A stretch of 31,615 nucleotides of DNA from CAYXFD01 sp964464175 (GTDB taxonomy: Bacteria; Cloacimonadota; Cloacimonadia; Cloacimonadales; JAJBBL01), in assembly GCA_964464175.1 (NCBI GenBank), contig CAYXFD010000029.1, positions 1 through 31,615 of the forward strand. The letters run 5' to 3'. Below, piece after piece: positions 1 through 8,062 of the stretch; the first letter of the stretch is position 1, and each line of letters starts with the position of its first letter. The notes beneath the pieces were generated by a model, which saw only the letters and a list, made by a program, of their open reading frames with translations, searched no databases and was not told where the DNA came from. Position numbers and translations under genes: made by a program.

Positions 1-1
1 A

Positions 2-130
2 GGGCAATTTGACCCGGAGTTTTATACAACTATTCCGGACGGATACCGTATGGACAACAGACAGGATTTCCTCACTCACTTCAAACCGACTGTGCAATTA
101 CTCTCTGGTAAGATGGTAATATCCAGTTAA
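2..130 (+). CDS. 3' end of an unidentified protein (partial)
   Basis: The window opens inside an open frame (frame 2) that runs 42 codons to a TAA at 128-130. The visible C-terminus has ordinary protein composition, with a stretch reading TIPDGYRMDNRQDFLTHF and ending GKMVISS. No start codon need lie in the window, though an in-frame ATG exists at 50. I do not recognise the family. The end does not resemble the FlgD-like sorting tail of nearby secreted proteins. The other two + frames stop early, which favours this frame, but 42 codons is weak proof. No strong terminator follows; a long-loop inverted repeat (163-169 with 200-206) lies downstream. Confidence 0.5.
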   Translation, partial: GQFDPEFYTTIPDGYRMDNRQDFLTHFKPTVQLLSGKMVISS

Positions 131-302
131 AACAAGGCAGTTAAATGTTGCATAATTTGAGTGTTACAGGAAATCCCCATAAAGAGTGAACCGGATTATC
201 TGTAACTGAATAATCTCTGTTTAGTGGGGAGAAGAGGGGTAAAAATCTCTTGACAAAATCCCAATATTTATTTTTCTGGTTTTGTGAGCAAGGGAGGTAT
301 AG

Positions 303-434
303 ATGCGACCTATAATCTTGCGAAACCGTTTTTTTTCTATATCAGTATTTGCCTGTGAACAAAAACTGAGTAAAGGTAATCATGGTATCTCCATCCTAAA
401 AACGTTAAGAGTGCTTTTCCATCTATTGATATAG
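303..434 (+). CDS. Possible small ORF, 43 aa, function unknown
   Basis: ATG at 303 follows GGGAGG with a 5-base gap, a better ribosome site than many real genes here, and the frame runs 43 codons to TAG at 432-434. The peptide begins MRPIILRNRFFSISVF and has a basic N-terminus followed by a hydrophobic stretch, with one Cys at residue 18. A TTGACA hexamer lies about 50 bases upstream. Nothing in it matches a family I know. It could be a leader peptide, a small membrane-associated peptide, or chance. Conservation in relatives would decide. Confidence 0.22.
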   Translation: MRPIILRNRFFSISVFACEQKLSKGNHGISILKTLRVLFHLLI

Positions 435-480
435 GGTTTCAAAAACAGTTACAACTCAATCTGAATTAACTTCTGTTATC

Positions 481-517
481 TGCTCAGGCTGACAGGTATT
501 AATGAAGTATCTGAGCA
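481..517. repeat. Inverted repeat, 7-base arms
   Basis: TGCTCAG (481-487) and CTGAGCA (511-517) are perfect reverse complements separated by 23 bases. There is no T-tract, so it is not a standard intrinsic terminator. It lies about 215 bases before the first secreted-protein gene and could be an operator or an RNA hairpin, or chance. Confidence 0.3.
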
Positions 518-731
518 AGGATTCTGTCTTTATCTGTTTCAGGGGAGTAATAGGGCAACAAGTTCCGGCAGAGAACAATTACAGACTCTACCAAAGGAAG
601 GAATTACTTCTAATCAGGCTTTTGAAACTAACTTGAGAGACGGATCAAGGGAGTTGACCAACAAGAATCTAATGATCAATTGCCAGTCACGTCAAAACTA
701 ATCTGTTAATAGTCTTTACGAGGAGGAAAAG

Positions 732-1481
732 ATGTCTAAGAATATGATCTTTCTATTATTGCTTATTAATATTGTAATCCCTTTATCGGGGCTTACGGGG
801 TTTGCTGATTCAACTGTTAACGTAACCCTGAATGAAGTTATCACTGATGACCCTTTACCTGTAGTTCTTTCTTCGTTCACAGTTGCCGTAACGTCCGATC
901 TTTATGTCGAAATGCAATGGGTAACCGAAACAGAGATGAACATGCTGGGTTACAATGTCTTTCGTGGTCAAGAGCTTGATCTAAGCAGCACCATAAAGAT
1001 AAATGAAACTATCATCCCTTCTCAGAACACATCTCAGACATCAGTCTATTCTTTTATTGATGATGATGTTGAGACGGGTGGTACATATTTTTACTGGCTT
1101 CAGATGATGGAAATGGACTTGGATTATTCTTTTCAGGGACCGGTTTCAGTAACGGTAGAAAAACCCGGAGACGAGGGTGAAACACCAGAGGTCGAATATG
1201 TAACGGCTTTAGAGGGTGTTTATCCCAATCCCTTTAATCCTAAGACAACGATTATGTTCAGTCTGGCAGAAGATGCGAAGGTCACGCTCACTATTTTCAA
1301 CGTACGGGGACAAGTCTTAGGGGTATTAGCAGAAGATGAACCCTTGGGAAGGGGGAGTCACCGGGTTATCTGGAATGGTCTGGACAGAGACGGCAAACCA
1401 GCTTCTTCAGGAATATATTTTTACCGGATGCAGACGGATGATGGATATGAAGAAGTAAAGAAAATGACAATCCTGAAGTGA
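732..1481 (+). CDS. Secreted protein with C-terminal FlgD-like / type A sorting tail
   Basis: A 249-residue exported protein. Residues 1-25 form a signal peptide (hydrophobic core LLLLINIVIPL). Residues about 40-140 form a beta-sandwich-type module beginning LPVVLSSFTVAV, with MQWVTETEMNMLGYNVFRG; this resembles the LPVELxSF...W.TxxETNNxGFxVxRS module common before sorting domains in FCB proteins. The last 85 residues are a FlgD-like Ig domain with YPNPFNPKTTI, the W-G-D-GKPASSGIYFYRMQ core and a terminal KKMTILK, the layout of type IX-associated C-terminal sorting domains. No secretion machinery is in the window, so export beyond the periplasm is inferred. AGGAGG with a 5-base gap fixes the start. 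It is 13 bases from the next gene and probably cotranscribed with it. Confidence 0.85.
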   Translation: MSKNMIFLLLLINIVIPLSGLTGFADSTVNVTLNEVITDDPLPVVLSSFTVAVTSDLYVEMQWVTETEMNMLGYNVFRGQELDLSSTIKINETIIPSQNTSQTSVYSFIDDDVETGGTYFYWLQMMEMDLDYSFQGPVSVTVEKPGDEGETPEVEYVTALEGVYPNPFNPKTTIMFSLAEDAKVTLTIFNVRGQVLGVLAEDEPLGRGSHRVIWNGLDRDGKPASSGIYFYRMQTDDGYEEVKKMTILK

Positions 1482-1494
1482 AAGGGGGTGAAAG

Positions 1495-3459
1495 ATGAAA
1501 AAGCTAATATTTGCAGTCGTAATGTTGATTTTTACCGCAGCTCTCTGTGCTCAGATTAACGGCAGCATACCGGTGGTCTCCAATGTCACAATGCAGCAGA
1601 CAGGGGACAAAGTATATGTCCGGTATGATCTTTCGATAACTACTAATCCGGTAGATTGCCGGGTGAGTCTGGTAATCTCGGGAGACGGGGGCGAAACTTT
1701 CGATATTTATGCTCATCCATACTATCTTTTTGGTGATATAGGAGATAATGTGACACCCGGTAGTGATAAAGAGATTATCTGGTTGATCTCCGAACAGGCG
1801 GAAAATGAGGGGGGTCAAAACATCAGCGGTAATACATACCGGGTTCGGGTTATTGCCGGCAGGAATGATGAAGTTGAGTATATTCAAGGGGGTACATTCA
1901 GCATAGCTGCGTATAATGTTACTTTATCGGATTATAAAATAGGAACACATGAAGTAACTCAGGAAGAATACGAAGCCGTCATGGGTCTGAATCCTTCAGA
2001 GTTTAGTACTTATCCGAACACCCCTGTCGAACTGGTTTCCTGGTATGATGCAATTGAGTACTGTAACCGGAGAAGTATCCAGGAAGGTCTTCAACCCTGT
2101 TATAGTTACAATGACGGAGTCAATTACGGTACTGATCCGGATAATTGGCCCAGCGGCTGGAAACCGAGCGAATGGGATATGGATGATGATAATCATCTAA
2201 ATATCACATTCAATCAATCTGCCCGTGGTTACAGGCTTCCAACAGAAATGGAATGGGAGTTTGCCGCAAGGGGAGGTGTCCCGGCACAAAACGGAGGAAC
2301 TTTCAGTGACAATTACGCCGGTACCAGCCTTGTTTCGGAGTTAACGAATTATGCCTGGTATGATCTGAACTCCGGAAATACAACCCGGACTGTCGGTACG
2401 AAACTGGCTAATGAATTAGATCTGTTCGATATGAACGGTAATGTCTATGAATGGTGCTGGGATTTGTATGATTCCTTTCCTTCAGGCAACTATAATGATC
2501 CTGCCGGTTCTTCAACCGGACATTACAGAATTGTGAAAGGGGGGAGTTATGCGATGGACTACTACAATACTCAGCTATCGAATAGGAATAATATGGAGGC
2601 ATCTTTCAAGCATTCAAGTTTTGGATTTCGTGTTGCTAAAAGAATCTCTTCTCCGCAGCCTGATGAATGGTGTTATGTTCCTGCCGGTAATTATACCTGG
2701 GGACAAACCGGCGAGACAGCCAACATTTCTTATGATTACCGGATGATGAAGTATCAGGTAACCAACGATCAATATATCACTTACTTAGAGGAAGCCTATT
2801 CGGACGGTAATATCTGGCTAAGTGGCAATGAAATAATCGGTTATTATAATGGGGATGAGCATTGGGAAGCCGGAAACTATACTCTATATACGATGGGAAC
2901 TCCTGATACCGGAAGCAATGTTGGACGAATAGACTTCATTGGTGGTGAGTTTATCCTGTATCCCCCTTCGGGATATGTTTTATCAGATTATCTGAATCAT
3001 CCTGTAGTCTATGTGACCTGGTTTGGCGCCTGGCATTACGCCAAACATTATAATCTCCGTCTTCCTACTGAGCAGGAATGGGAGAAAGCAGCCCGCGGGA
3101 TGACTGGTTACGATTACCCCTGGGGGAATACGATTGACGGCAGCAGGGCAAACTATTCGGACAGCGGTGACCCCTATGACAACGGAACCACTCCTGCCGG
3201 ATATTATGATGGGAGTACGCACTACGGTTACGCTACGACTGACAGTCCTTCTCCGTACGGTGTATATGATATGAGCGGTAATGTTTCTGACTGGACAGAT
3301 AGCTGGTTGAATCAGTTCCGTATTATCCGGGGCGGCTCATGGTCGAATAATCCTACCTATCACGACTTGAAATCATGGAATCGTCCTGCCACAATACCAA
3401 CGGTATCAGATTATCAACGCGGTTTTCGTTGTGTTCTGCCTCTTTCTTTCGACGAATAA
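1495..3459 (+). CDS. Secreted protein with two SUMF1 (formylglycine-enzyme-like) domains
   Basis: A 654-residue protein with signal peptide (MKKLIFAVVMLIFTAALCAQ) and an Ig-like N-terminal region (about 25-125). Two SUMF1/FGE-sulfatase folds follow, about 125-382 and 390-650. Each has the fold signatures: RLPTEMEWEFAARGG, DMNGNVYEWCWD, KGGSY and FGFRV in the first; RLPTEQEWEKAARG, DMSGNVSDW, RGGSW and GFRC in the second. The paired active-site cysteines that follow the GGSW/GGSY strand in true formylglycine-generating enzymes are missing in both copies. Sulfatase activation is therefore unlikely; a binding or structural surface role is more probable. A G-rich ribosome site (GGGGGTG) precedes the ATG. 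There is no sorting tail. It probably forms a unit with the gene 13 bases upstream. Confidence 0.85.
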   Translation: MKKLIFAVVMLIFTAALCAQINGSIPVVSNVTMQQTGDKVYVRYDLSITTNPVDCRVSLVISGDGGETFDIYAHPYYLFGDIGDNVTPGSDKEIIWLISEQAENEGGQNISGNTYRVRVIAGRNDEVEYIQGGTFSIAAYNVTLSDYKIGTHEVTQEEYEAVMGLNPSEFSTYPNTPVELVSWYDAIEYCNRRSIQEGLQPCYSYNDGVNYGTDPDNWPSGWKPSEWDMDDDNHLNITFNQSARGYRLPTEMEWEFAARGGVPAQNGGTFSDNYAGTSLVSELTNYAWYDLNSGNTTRTVGTKLANELDLFDMNGNVYEWCWDLYDSFPSGNYNDPAGSSTGHYRIVKGGSYAMDYYNTQLSNRNNMEASFKHSSFGFRVAKRISSPQPDEWCYVPAGNYTWGQTGETANISYDYRMMKYQVTNDQYITYLEEAYSDGNIWLSGNEIIGYYNGDEHWEAGNYTLYTMGTPDTGSNVGRIDFIGGEFILYPPSGYVLSDYLNHPVVYVTWFGAWHYAKHYNLRLPTEQEWEKAARGMTGYDYPWGNTIDGSRANYSDSGDPYDNGTTPAGYYDGSTHYGYATTDSPSPYGVYDMSGNVSDWTDSWLNQFRIIRGGSWSNNPTYHDLKSWNRPATIPTVSDYQRGFRCVLPLSFDE

Positions 3460-3472
3460 CAGCGTGCAGAAA

Positions 3473-3502
3473 TGACAGTTTGCTCTTTTTTCCTAACTGT
3501 CA
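3473..3502 (+). terminator. Stem-loop after the SUMF1 gene, possible terminator
   Basis: TGACAGTT (3473-3480) and AACTGTCA (3495-3502) form a perfect 8-base stem starting 14 bases after the stop codon. The loop is 14 bases and contains six consecutive T, but no T-run follows the 3' arm. The position fits transcript-end control or mRNA 3' protection, but the layout is not that of a classic intrinsic terminator. Confidence 0.4.
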
Positions 3503-3666
3503 AATATTGATGAGGTTCACGATTGTTGTGATTATCTCAATGGTGACAAAATCATCCGAAAGCGATAAAACAGTCGAAAGTTTTTAGCCGACGGAGAGTT
3601 TTGGATACCTCTAATTTGCTTGACATCTTCTGCCGGAGCTTTTGTTTGTAGAAAAAAAAGCAATGT

Positions 3667-3676
3667 GAGGTACGAA
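3667..3676 (+). promoter_or_regulatory. Ribosome site that sets a GTG start for the acyl-CoA synthetase gene
   Basis: GAGG at 3667-3670 is followed by a 6-base gap and GTG at 3677-3679. The only upstream in-frame candidate, TTG at 3620, has no ribosome site, lies inside a TTGACA hexamer (3619-3624), and would add 19 residues lacking family resemblance. Starting at 3677 places the family motif LDSIFKPRRIALLG at the usual N-terminal position. Confidence 0.7.
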
Positions 3677-6361
3677 GTGAATGTTCATAATCTGGACAGT
3701 ATTTTCAAGCCCAGGAGAATAGCACTATTAGGAATCGGTCCGAATCCTTTGAGTGTGGGGGGGAGGATACTAAGTAATCTGGTCAGCAGCGGTTTCAGAG
3801 GGGTGGTTTATCCGGTGAATCCTGATCTGGAAGCTGTAATGGGAATACCGACCTTTCCGGATTTGAAATCACTTCCCAGAAAGCCCGACCTTTGTGTTAT
3901 CTGTTCCGACCCGGCAACTGTTCCCGGTTATTTGCGAGGAGCAGGAGAATTAGGAGTTACAGGGATAATTATCGTCTCCGCCGGTTTCAGCGAAGCCGGG
4001 GAGAAAGGAAAAGCCCTGGAGCAGGAGGTGGAAGCGGTCAGGAAATCCTATCCCGAGATGCGGATCATGGGACCGAATTGTCTCGGCTTTATCTCTCCCG
4101 CGAACAGGCTGAACGTCAGTTTCGGCAATGGTCTTCCTAAAAAAGGGAACATCGCTTTTGTCTCACAATCAGGGGCATTATGTACTTCTGTTCTGGACTG
4201 GGCGATCGAGCAGCAGATAGGTTTTTCCTATTTAATATCTCTGGGTAACTCCCTCGATGTCAGTTTCGCTGACGTCATAGACTATCTCGGTGAAGATGAA
4301 GAAACAAAATTCATAATTCTCTATATCGAGTCAATAACCGATGCCCGGCAGTTTATGACTGCTACCCGTGCCTTTGCCCGTACCAAGCCGATCTTAGCCT
4401 ATAAAGCGGGAAGATTTCCCGAATCGGCAGAAGTAGCAGCTTCTCATACCGGGGCAATGGCGGCGGCAGACGATGTTTATGATGCTGCCTTTAAACGAGC
4501 CGGAATTGTCAGGATCTTCGATATTGGGAAAATATTTGATGTTGCAGAACTTATCGGCAGAAAAAAGCTCCCTGCCGGCCCCCGTTTGGGGATAATAACT
4601 AATGCCGGTGGTCCCGGAGTCATGGCTACAGATGCCCTGGTGGCTCAGAAGGGTATTTTGGCAAAACTGAGCGAAGAGACCATGGCTTTGCTGAATGAAA
4701 ATCTTCCCCCTTACTGGTCACGCGGTAATCCTGTCGATGTCTTAGGGGATGCCAAATCGAAGCGTTATGCCAAAGCCCTCTCAATCGTCCTCAATGATCC
4801 CGGGACAGATGCGGTTCTGGTGATCTTAACTCCTCAGGCAATGACCAATCCTTCAGCAACAGCGAAAGAGATCGCCAAGATTGCAAACGAAACAAAAAAA
4901 CCGATTCTGGCTGCCTGGTTAGGTGGAGCTTCTATGCGGGACGGGGAATCAATATTGGTTGCAGCGGGTATTCCTGCCTACAGCACACCCGAGCAGGCAA
5001 TCGGTTCCTTTATGACCCTGGTCGATTACAACCGAAATCTTAAAGCCCTCTACGAAACACCTAAGGAGGTTCCGGTAGAGTTTGCCCTGGACAGGAAAGG
5101 ATTTCGCTATAAATTCGATGAGATCATCGCCAAAGGAAATACAGTACTATCGGAATCGGTATCGAAGGATCTATTGGAATCTTATGGAATTGCAACTACT
5201 CTCCCTCGTGCTGCTTCCACGGCAGAAGAGGCTGTAGAGCAGGCAGAGGCTATATCATATCCGGTAGTTCTAAAGATTCTCTCACCCCAGATAACCCATA
5301 AAACAGATGTCGGTGGTGTTGTTCTCAATCTTTCTACCGCAGAAGAGGTGAGAGAAGCCTTCGGGAAAATCGTCGGCAAAGCTGAACTTCTTCGTCCTGA
5401 TGCCGAGATCAAAGGGGTAACGGTACAGGCTATGGCAGATCTGGAAAACGGAACGGAACTGATCCTGGGTATAAAACAGGATCCGGTCTTTGGTTCGGTT
5501 ATGATGATCGGCACAGGAGGGATCTATGCGGAACTGATGAAAGACCGGACACTGGAGTTACCGCCGCTCAATGAGAATCTTGCCCGCAGGATGCTGCAAA
5601 ATCTTAATATTTATCCCCTGTTAACAGGATACCGGGGTAAACCGGGAGTTGATATGGACAAGCTCGTAGAGGTCCTTATCCGGATGTCCTACCTCGCTTC
5701 CGATTATCCGGAAATTACGGAACTGGATATCAATCCTCTGCTTGCCGGACCAAAAGGGATTATTGCCCTCGATGCTCGCGTGGTTATTGATCCTGCCCGA
5801 CAGTCCGATAACAATTATTCACATCTGGCTCTCAGGCCTTATCCGGAAGAGTATTTCAGAAAGATCGAGCTTACTGACGGTACTCCGGTAACACTCCGCC
5901 CGATAAAACCTGAAGATGAGCTGTTATGGCTCGAAATGTTAGGGAACTGCTCGAAAGAGACTATCTATATGCGCTTTCGTTACTTCTTTTTCTGGAATTC
6001 TCACGAGGTTGCGGTTAGATATTGTTTTATCGATTATGACCGGGAAATCGCCATAGTTGCCGAGACTATAGCAGAGGGAGAGAAGAAACTGATCGGAGTG
6101 GGGAGGCTGGTAGCAGATCCCAATCTGGAAACGGTTGAGTATGCCGTCTTAGTTCCGGAAGCCTGGCAGAATAAAAGATTAGGGAGCCAGATGACTGACT
6201 ATTGTCTGGAAATAGCTAAACGCTGGAACCCGAAAAAAATTGTAGCTCAGACCACAACCGATAACCATAGAATGATCCATGTCTTCGAGAAACGTGACTT
6301 TGATCTCAGCCAGGATGAACATAGCGAAATGGTTGATGTGGAAAAAAACTTCGTAGAGTAA
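3677..6361 (+). CDS. ADP-forming acyl-CoA synthetase (alpha-beta) fused to a GNAT acetyltransferase
   Basis: From GTG 3677 the protein is 894 residues. Domains in order: CoA-binding Rossmann domain (about 1-130, IALLGIGPNP), succinyl-CoA-synthetase-like ligase domains (about 145-460), ATP-grasp domain (about 485-700), and a GNAT domain (about 725-890, RPIKPEDELLW and QNKRLGSQM). ADP-forming acetyl-CoA synthetases make ATP plus acetate from acetyl-CoA, ADP and phosphate in fermenting anaerobes. The phosphorylated catalytic His is present (ASHTG, His257 with this start), as are LYIESI and the beta-domain THKTDVGGV histidine. The order matches the Pat/YfiQ/PatZ protein acetyltransferases, whose ligase half is regarded as inactive. 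Here both halves look intact, so it may be a true ligase, a lysine acyltransferase, or both. It stands alone between secreted-protein genes and a convergent MATE gene. Confidence 0.9.
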   Translation: MNVHNLDSIFKPRRIALLGIGPNPLSVGGRILSNLVSSGFRGVVYPVNPDLEAVMGIPTFPDLKSLPRKPDLCVICSDPATVPGYLRGAGELGVTGIIIVSAGFSEAGEKGKALEQEVEAVRKSYPEMRIMGPNCLGFISPANRLNVSFGNGLPKKGNIAFVSQSGALCTSVLDWAIEQQIGFSYLISLGNSLDVSFADVIDYLGEDEETKFIILYIESITDARQFMTATRAFARTKPILAYKAGRFPESAEVAASHTGAMAAADDVYDAAFKRAGIVRIFDIGKIFDVAELIGRKKLPAGPRLGIITNAGGPGVMATDALVAQKGILAKLSEETMALLNENLPPYWSRGNPVDVLGDAKSKRYAKALSIVLNDPGTDAVLVILTPQAMTNPSATAKEIAKIANETKKPILAAWLGGASMRDGESILVAAGIPAYSTPEQAIGSFMTLVDYNRNLKALYETPKEVPVEFALDRKGFRYKFDEIIAKGNTVLSESVSKDLLESYGIATTLPRAASTAEEAVEQAEAISYPVVLKILSPQITHKTDVGGVVLNLSTAEEVREAFGKIVGKAELLRPDAEIKGVTVQAMADLENGTELILGIKQDPVFGSVMMIGTGGIYAELMKDRTLELPPLNENLARRMLQNLNIYPLLTGYRGKPGVDMDKLVEVLIRMSYLASDYPEITELDINPLLAGPKGIIALDARVVIDPARQSDNNYSHLALRPYPEEYFRKIELTDGTPVTLRPIKPEDELLWLEMLGNCSKETIYMRFRYFFFWNSHEVAVRYCFIDYDREIAIVAETIAEGEKKLIGVGRLVADPNLETVEYAVLVPEAWQNKRLGSQMTDYCLEIAKRWNPKKIVAQTTTDNHRMIHVFEKRDFDLSQDEHSEMVDVEKNFVE

Positions 6362-6375
6362 AGACAGCAAAAAAT

Positions 6376-6403
6376 ACTTGCGGTAGTTGTAAGCAGTTTT
6401 TTT
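6376..6403 (+). terminator. Weak possible terminator after the ligase-GNAT gene
   Basis: An imperfect stem (CTTGC pairing with GTAAG through one wobble, or TGC with GCA) is followed by seven T at 6397-6403, starting 15 bases after the stop codon. The T-run is good but the stem is poor. Confidence 0.3.
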
Positions 6404-6410
6404 ACCAAAA

Positions 6411-6431
6411 CCGGTCAGGGAAGAAAACCGG
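6411..6431 (-). terminator. Weak possible terminator downstream of the MATE gene
   Basis: On the minus strand CCGGT and ACCGG pair across an 11-base loop and are followed by TTTT. It lies about 110 bases beyond the MATE stop in the convergent gap. The stem is only five pairs. Confidence 0.25.
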
Positions 6432-6539
6432 AAGAGGAGAACGGGGCGGAAGCTCAAAAACGGCTCTTTTCAGCCCGATCTCTCAAAGATGGGACAAAGT
6501 ATCGGCAAGAGATAAGATCGTGCTCTAAAACGTCTTGAT

Positions 6540-7901
6540 TTAAACCGTCACTTCTTCTGAGATCTTCTCATTGAGTTTTTTTATCTCTCTCAGAAAGAAT
6601 GTACCGGTCAGAAGAAAAGCACCGATATCAGAGAGGGGAGAGACGATCCAGACTCCGGTCAAGCCGAAGAAATGCGGAAAGATCATGAGAAAGGGGAGAA
6701 ACAGAATAACCTGGCGGGAGAGAGTCAGGAACATTGCTATTCCCGGTTTACCGGTAGCCTGAAAGTAACTGGTAGCTACGATCTGGAATCCCACAACCGG
6801 CAGGAGTAAGAGGAAAATTCTCAGTCCTCTGGCCCCTGTTTCGACCAGCTCTTGATTTTCTTTGCTGAAAATAGAGACTAACTGCGTCGGAAAGATCATG
6901 ATAACAAGATAACCCGCTACACAGATAATCGTTGCTAATCCGATCCCTCTCAGCCAGGCTCTTTTTACTCTCTTAAATTTCCGGGCTCCGTAATTAAAGC
7001 CGATGATCGGCTGTACACCCTGGTTTATCCCGAAACAGGGCATAAGAATAAACATAGCCAGACTATGGATAATCCCCATGGCAGCAATAGCATGATCACC
7101 GCCGTAAACAGCGAGGGAACGGTTGAGAAAAAGCCAGATAACGCTTGCAGCGAGCTGCATCATGAAAAAGGACGATCCGAGAGTCAGGATGCTTTTAACG
7201 GTTTTGAGATGGGGTAACAGATAGCGGAAACGAAAACGCAAAGTACTTCTTTTGCCGAGAAAATAAGCAAATACCCAAACTGAGGATGAAAATTGAGCAA
7301 TGACGGTTGCCAAAGCCGCTCCTTTGACCCCCAGTCCAAGACCGAAGATGAAAACAGCGTCTAAGATAACATTGATAACGGCACCCAAAAGCATTGTAAT
7401 CATAGCAATCTTCGGGTTGCCTTCAGCCCTGATGAAATGGTTCATACCAAAGCTGATACTCATGAAAAAGACACCGCCAAGAATAATTCTCATATAGTCT
7501 ATAGCATAGGGGAGAACGACACTGCTTGCTCCGAAAAGGACCATTAATTCCTTTAAAAAGATGCTGCCCAGAATACCGAGGATCAAACTGAAGATGAAGA
7601 AAAGGGTTACCGCATTGGCAAGGATCAGTTCCGCAGTACCTCGTCTGTTCTCTCCTAAGCGGATGGAAATCAGAGCTGTAGCACCGAGACCGACCAGCAT
7701 CCCGAAAGCCATCATCACCAGCATAATAGGGAAGCCGATAGTAACTCCGGAAAGTGCTAAGGAACCTACTCCTCTTCCGATAAATATTCTGTCCACGATG
7801 TTGTAGAGGGCGGTGACCGTCATACCGGTAATAGCGGGAATAGAAAAACGGAAAAGCAGCGAGCTGATCCGGTCTTCACCCATGCGGCGCGTATGTTTCA
7901 T
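6540..7901 (-). CDS. MATE family multidrug/organic cation efflux transporter
   Basis: A 453-residue, very hydrophobic inner-membrane protein with about 12 predicted membrane segments in two halves, typical of MATE transporters (usual length 440-480). The N-terminus has the family pattern RFSIPAITGMTVTALYNIVDRIFIG, and FGINQGVQPIIGFNYGARKF is the conserved start of the second half. MATE proteins export cationic drugs or metabolites against Na+ or H+. The sequence is closer to the MepA/DinF-like bacterial branch than to NorM by general look, but substrate and ion cannot be read from it. AAGGAG four bases before ATG fixes the start. It lies 161 bases downstream of rnr in the same direction, and converges with the ligase-GNAT gene. 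Confidence 0.93.
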   Translation of the reverse strand: MKHTRRMGEDRISSLLFRFSIPAITGMTVTALYNIVDRIFIGRGVGSLALSGVTIGFPIMLVMMAFGMLVGLGATALISIRLGENRRGTAELILANAVTLFFIFSLILGILGSIFLKELMVLFGASSVVLPYAIDYMRIILGGVFFMSISFGMNHFIRAEGNPKIAMITMLLGAVINVILDAVFIFGLGLGVKGAALATVIAQFSSSVWVFAYFLGKRSTLRFRFRYLLPHLKTVKSILTLGSSFFMMQLAASVIWLFLNRSLAVYGGDHAIAAMGIIHSLAMFILMPCFGINQGVQPIIGFNYGARKFKRVKRAWLRGIGLATIICVAGYLVIMIFPTQLVSIFSKENQELVETGARGLRIFLLLLPVVGFQIVATSYFQATGKPGIAMFLTLSRQVILFLPFLMIFPHFFGLTGVWIVSPLSDIGAFLLTGTFFLREIKKLNEKISEEVTV

Positions 7902-8000
7902 TGATCTCCTTACAGATAGTTATCTAATGGGAATTGTCCGCTAACAGAGCAGTCATTTTCCCGTATCCTGAACTTAGGGTTCCGGTAAATTCAAGGGTTG

Positions 8001-8015
8001 AACCGATTGTCGGTT
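8001..8015 (-). terminator. Small hairpin between rnr and the MATE gene
   Basis: AACCGA (8001-8006) and TCGGTT (8010-8015) form a perfect 6-base stem with a 3-base loop, about 50 bases past the rnr stop. No T-run follows on the minus strand, so termination is uncertain; it may instead be an RNA-stability element. Confidence 0.25.
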
Positions 8016-8062
8016 TCATTTGTCTTATCAGGCTTCTCAATAGGGAAACGGGGTATAGATAT

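Larger units (their letters stand above)
131..731. other. 600-base stretch without a recognised gene
   Basis: No frame here gives a recognisable protein. It holds a 43-codon ORF with a good ribosome site (303-434, listed separately), an inverted repeat (481-487 with 511-517), a TTGACA hexamer at 250-255 without a convincing -10 partner, and a 44-codon ORF at 502-636 with only a weak ribosome site. The last bases carry the strong AGGAGG of the next gene. It is probably the 5' regulatory and leader region of the secreted-protein unit, perhaps with decayed coding sequence. Confidence 0.5.

Noticed and set aside
250..278. TTGACA at 250 as a full promoter
   Set aside because: No acceptable -10 hexamer at 16-18 bases; the region at that distance reads TTTCTG.
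1504..1887. 127-codon minus-strand ORF opposite the SUMF1 gene
   Set aside because: It is antisense to a well-supported gene and its translation resembles no protein family.
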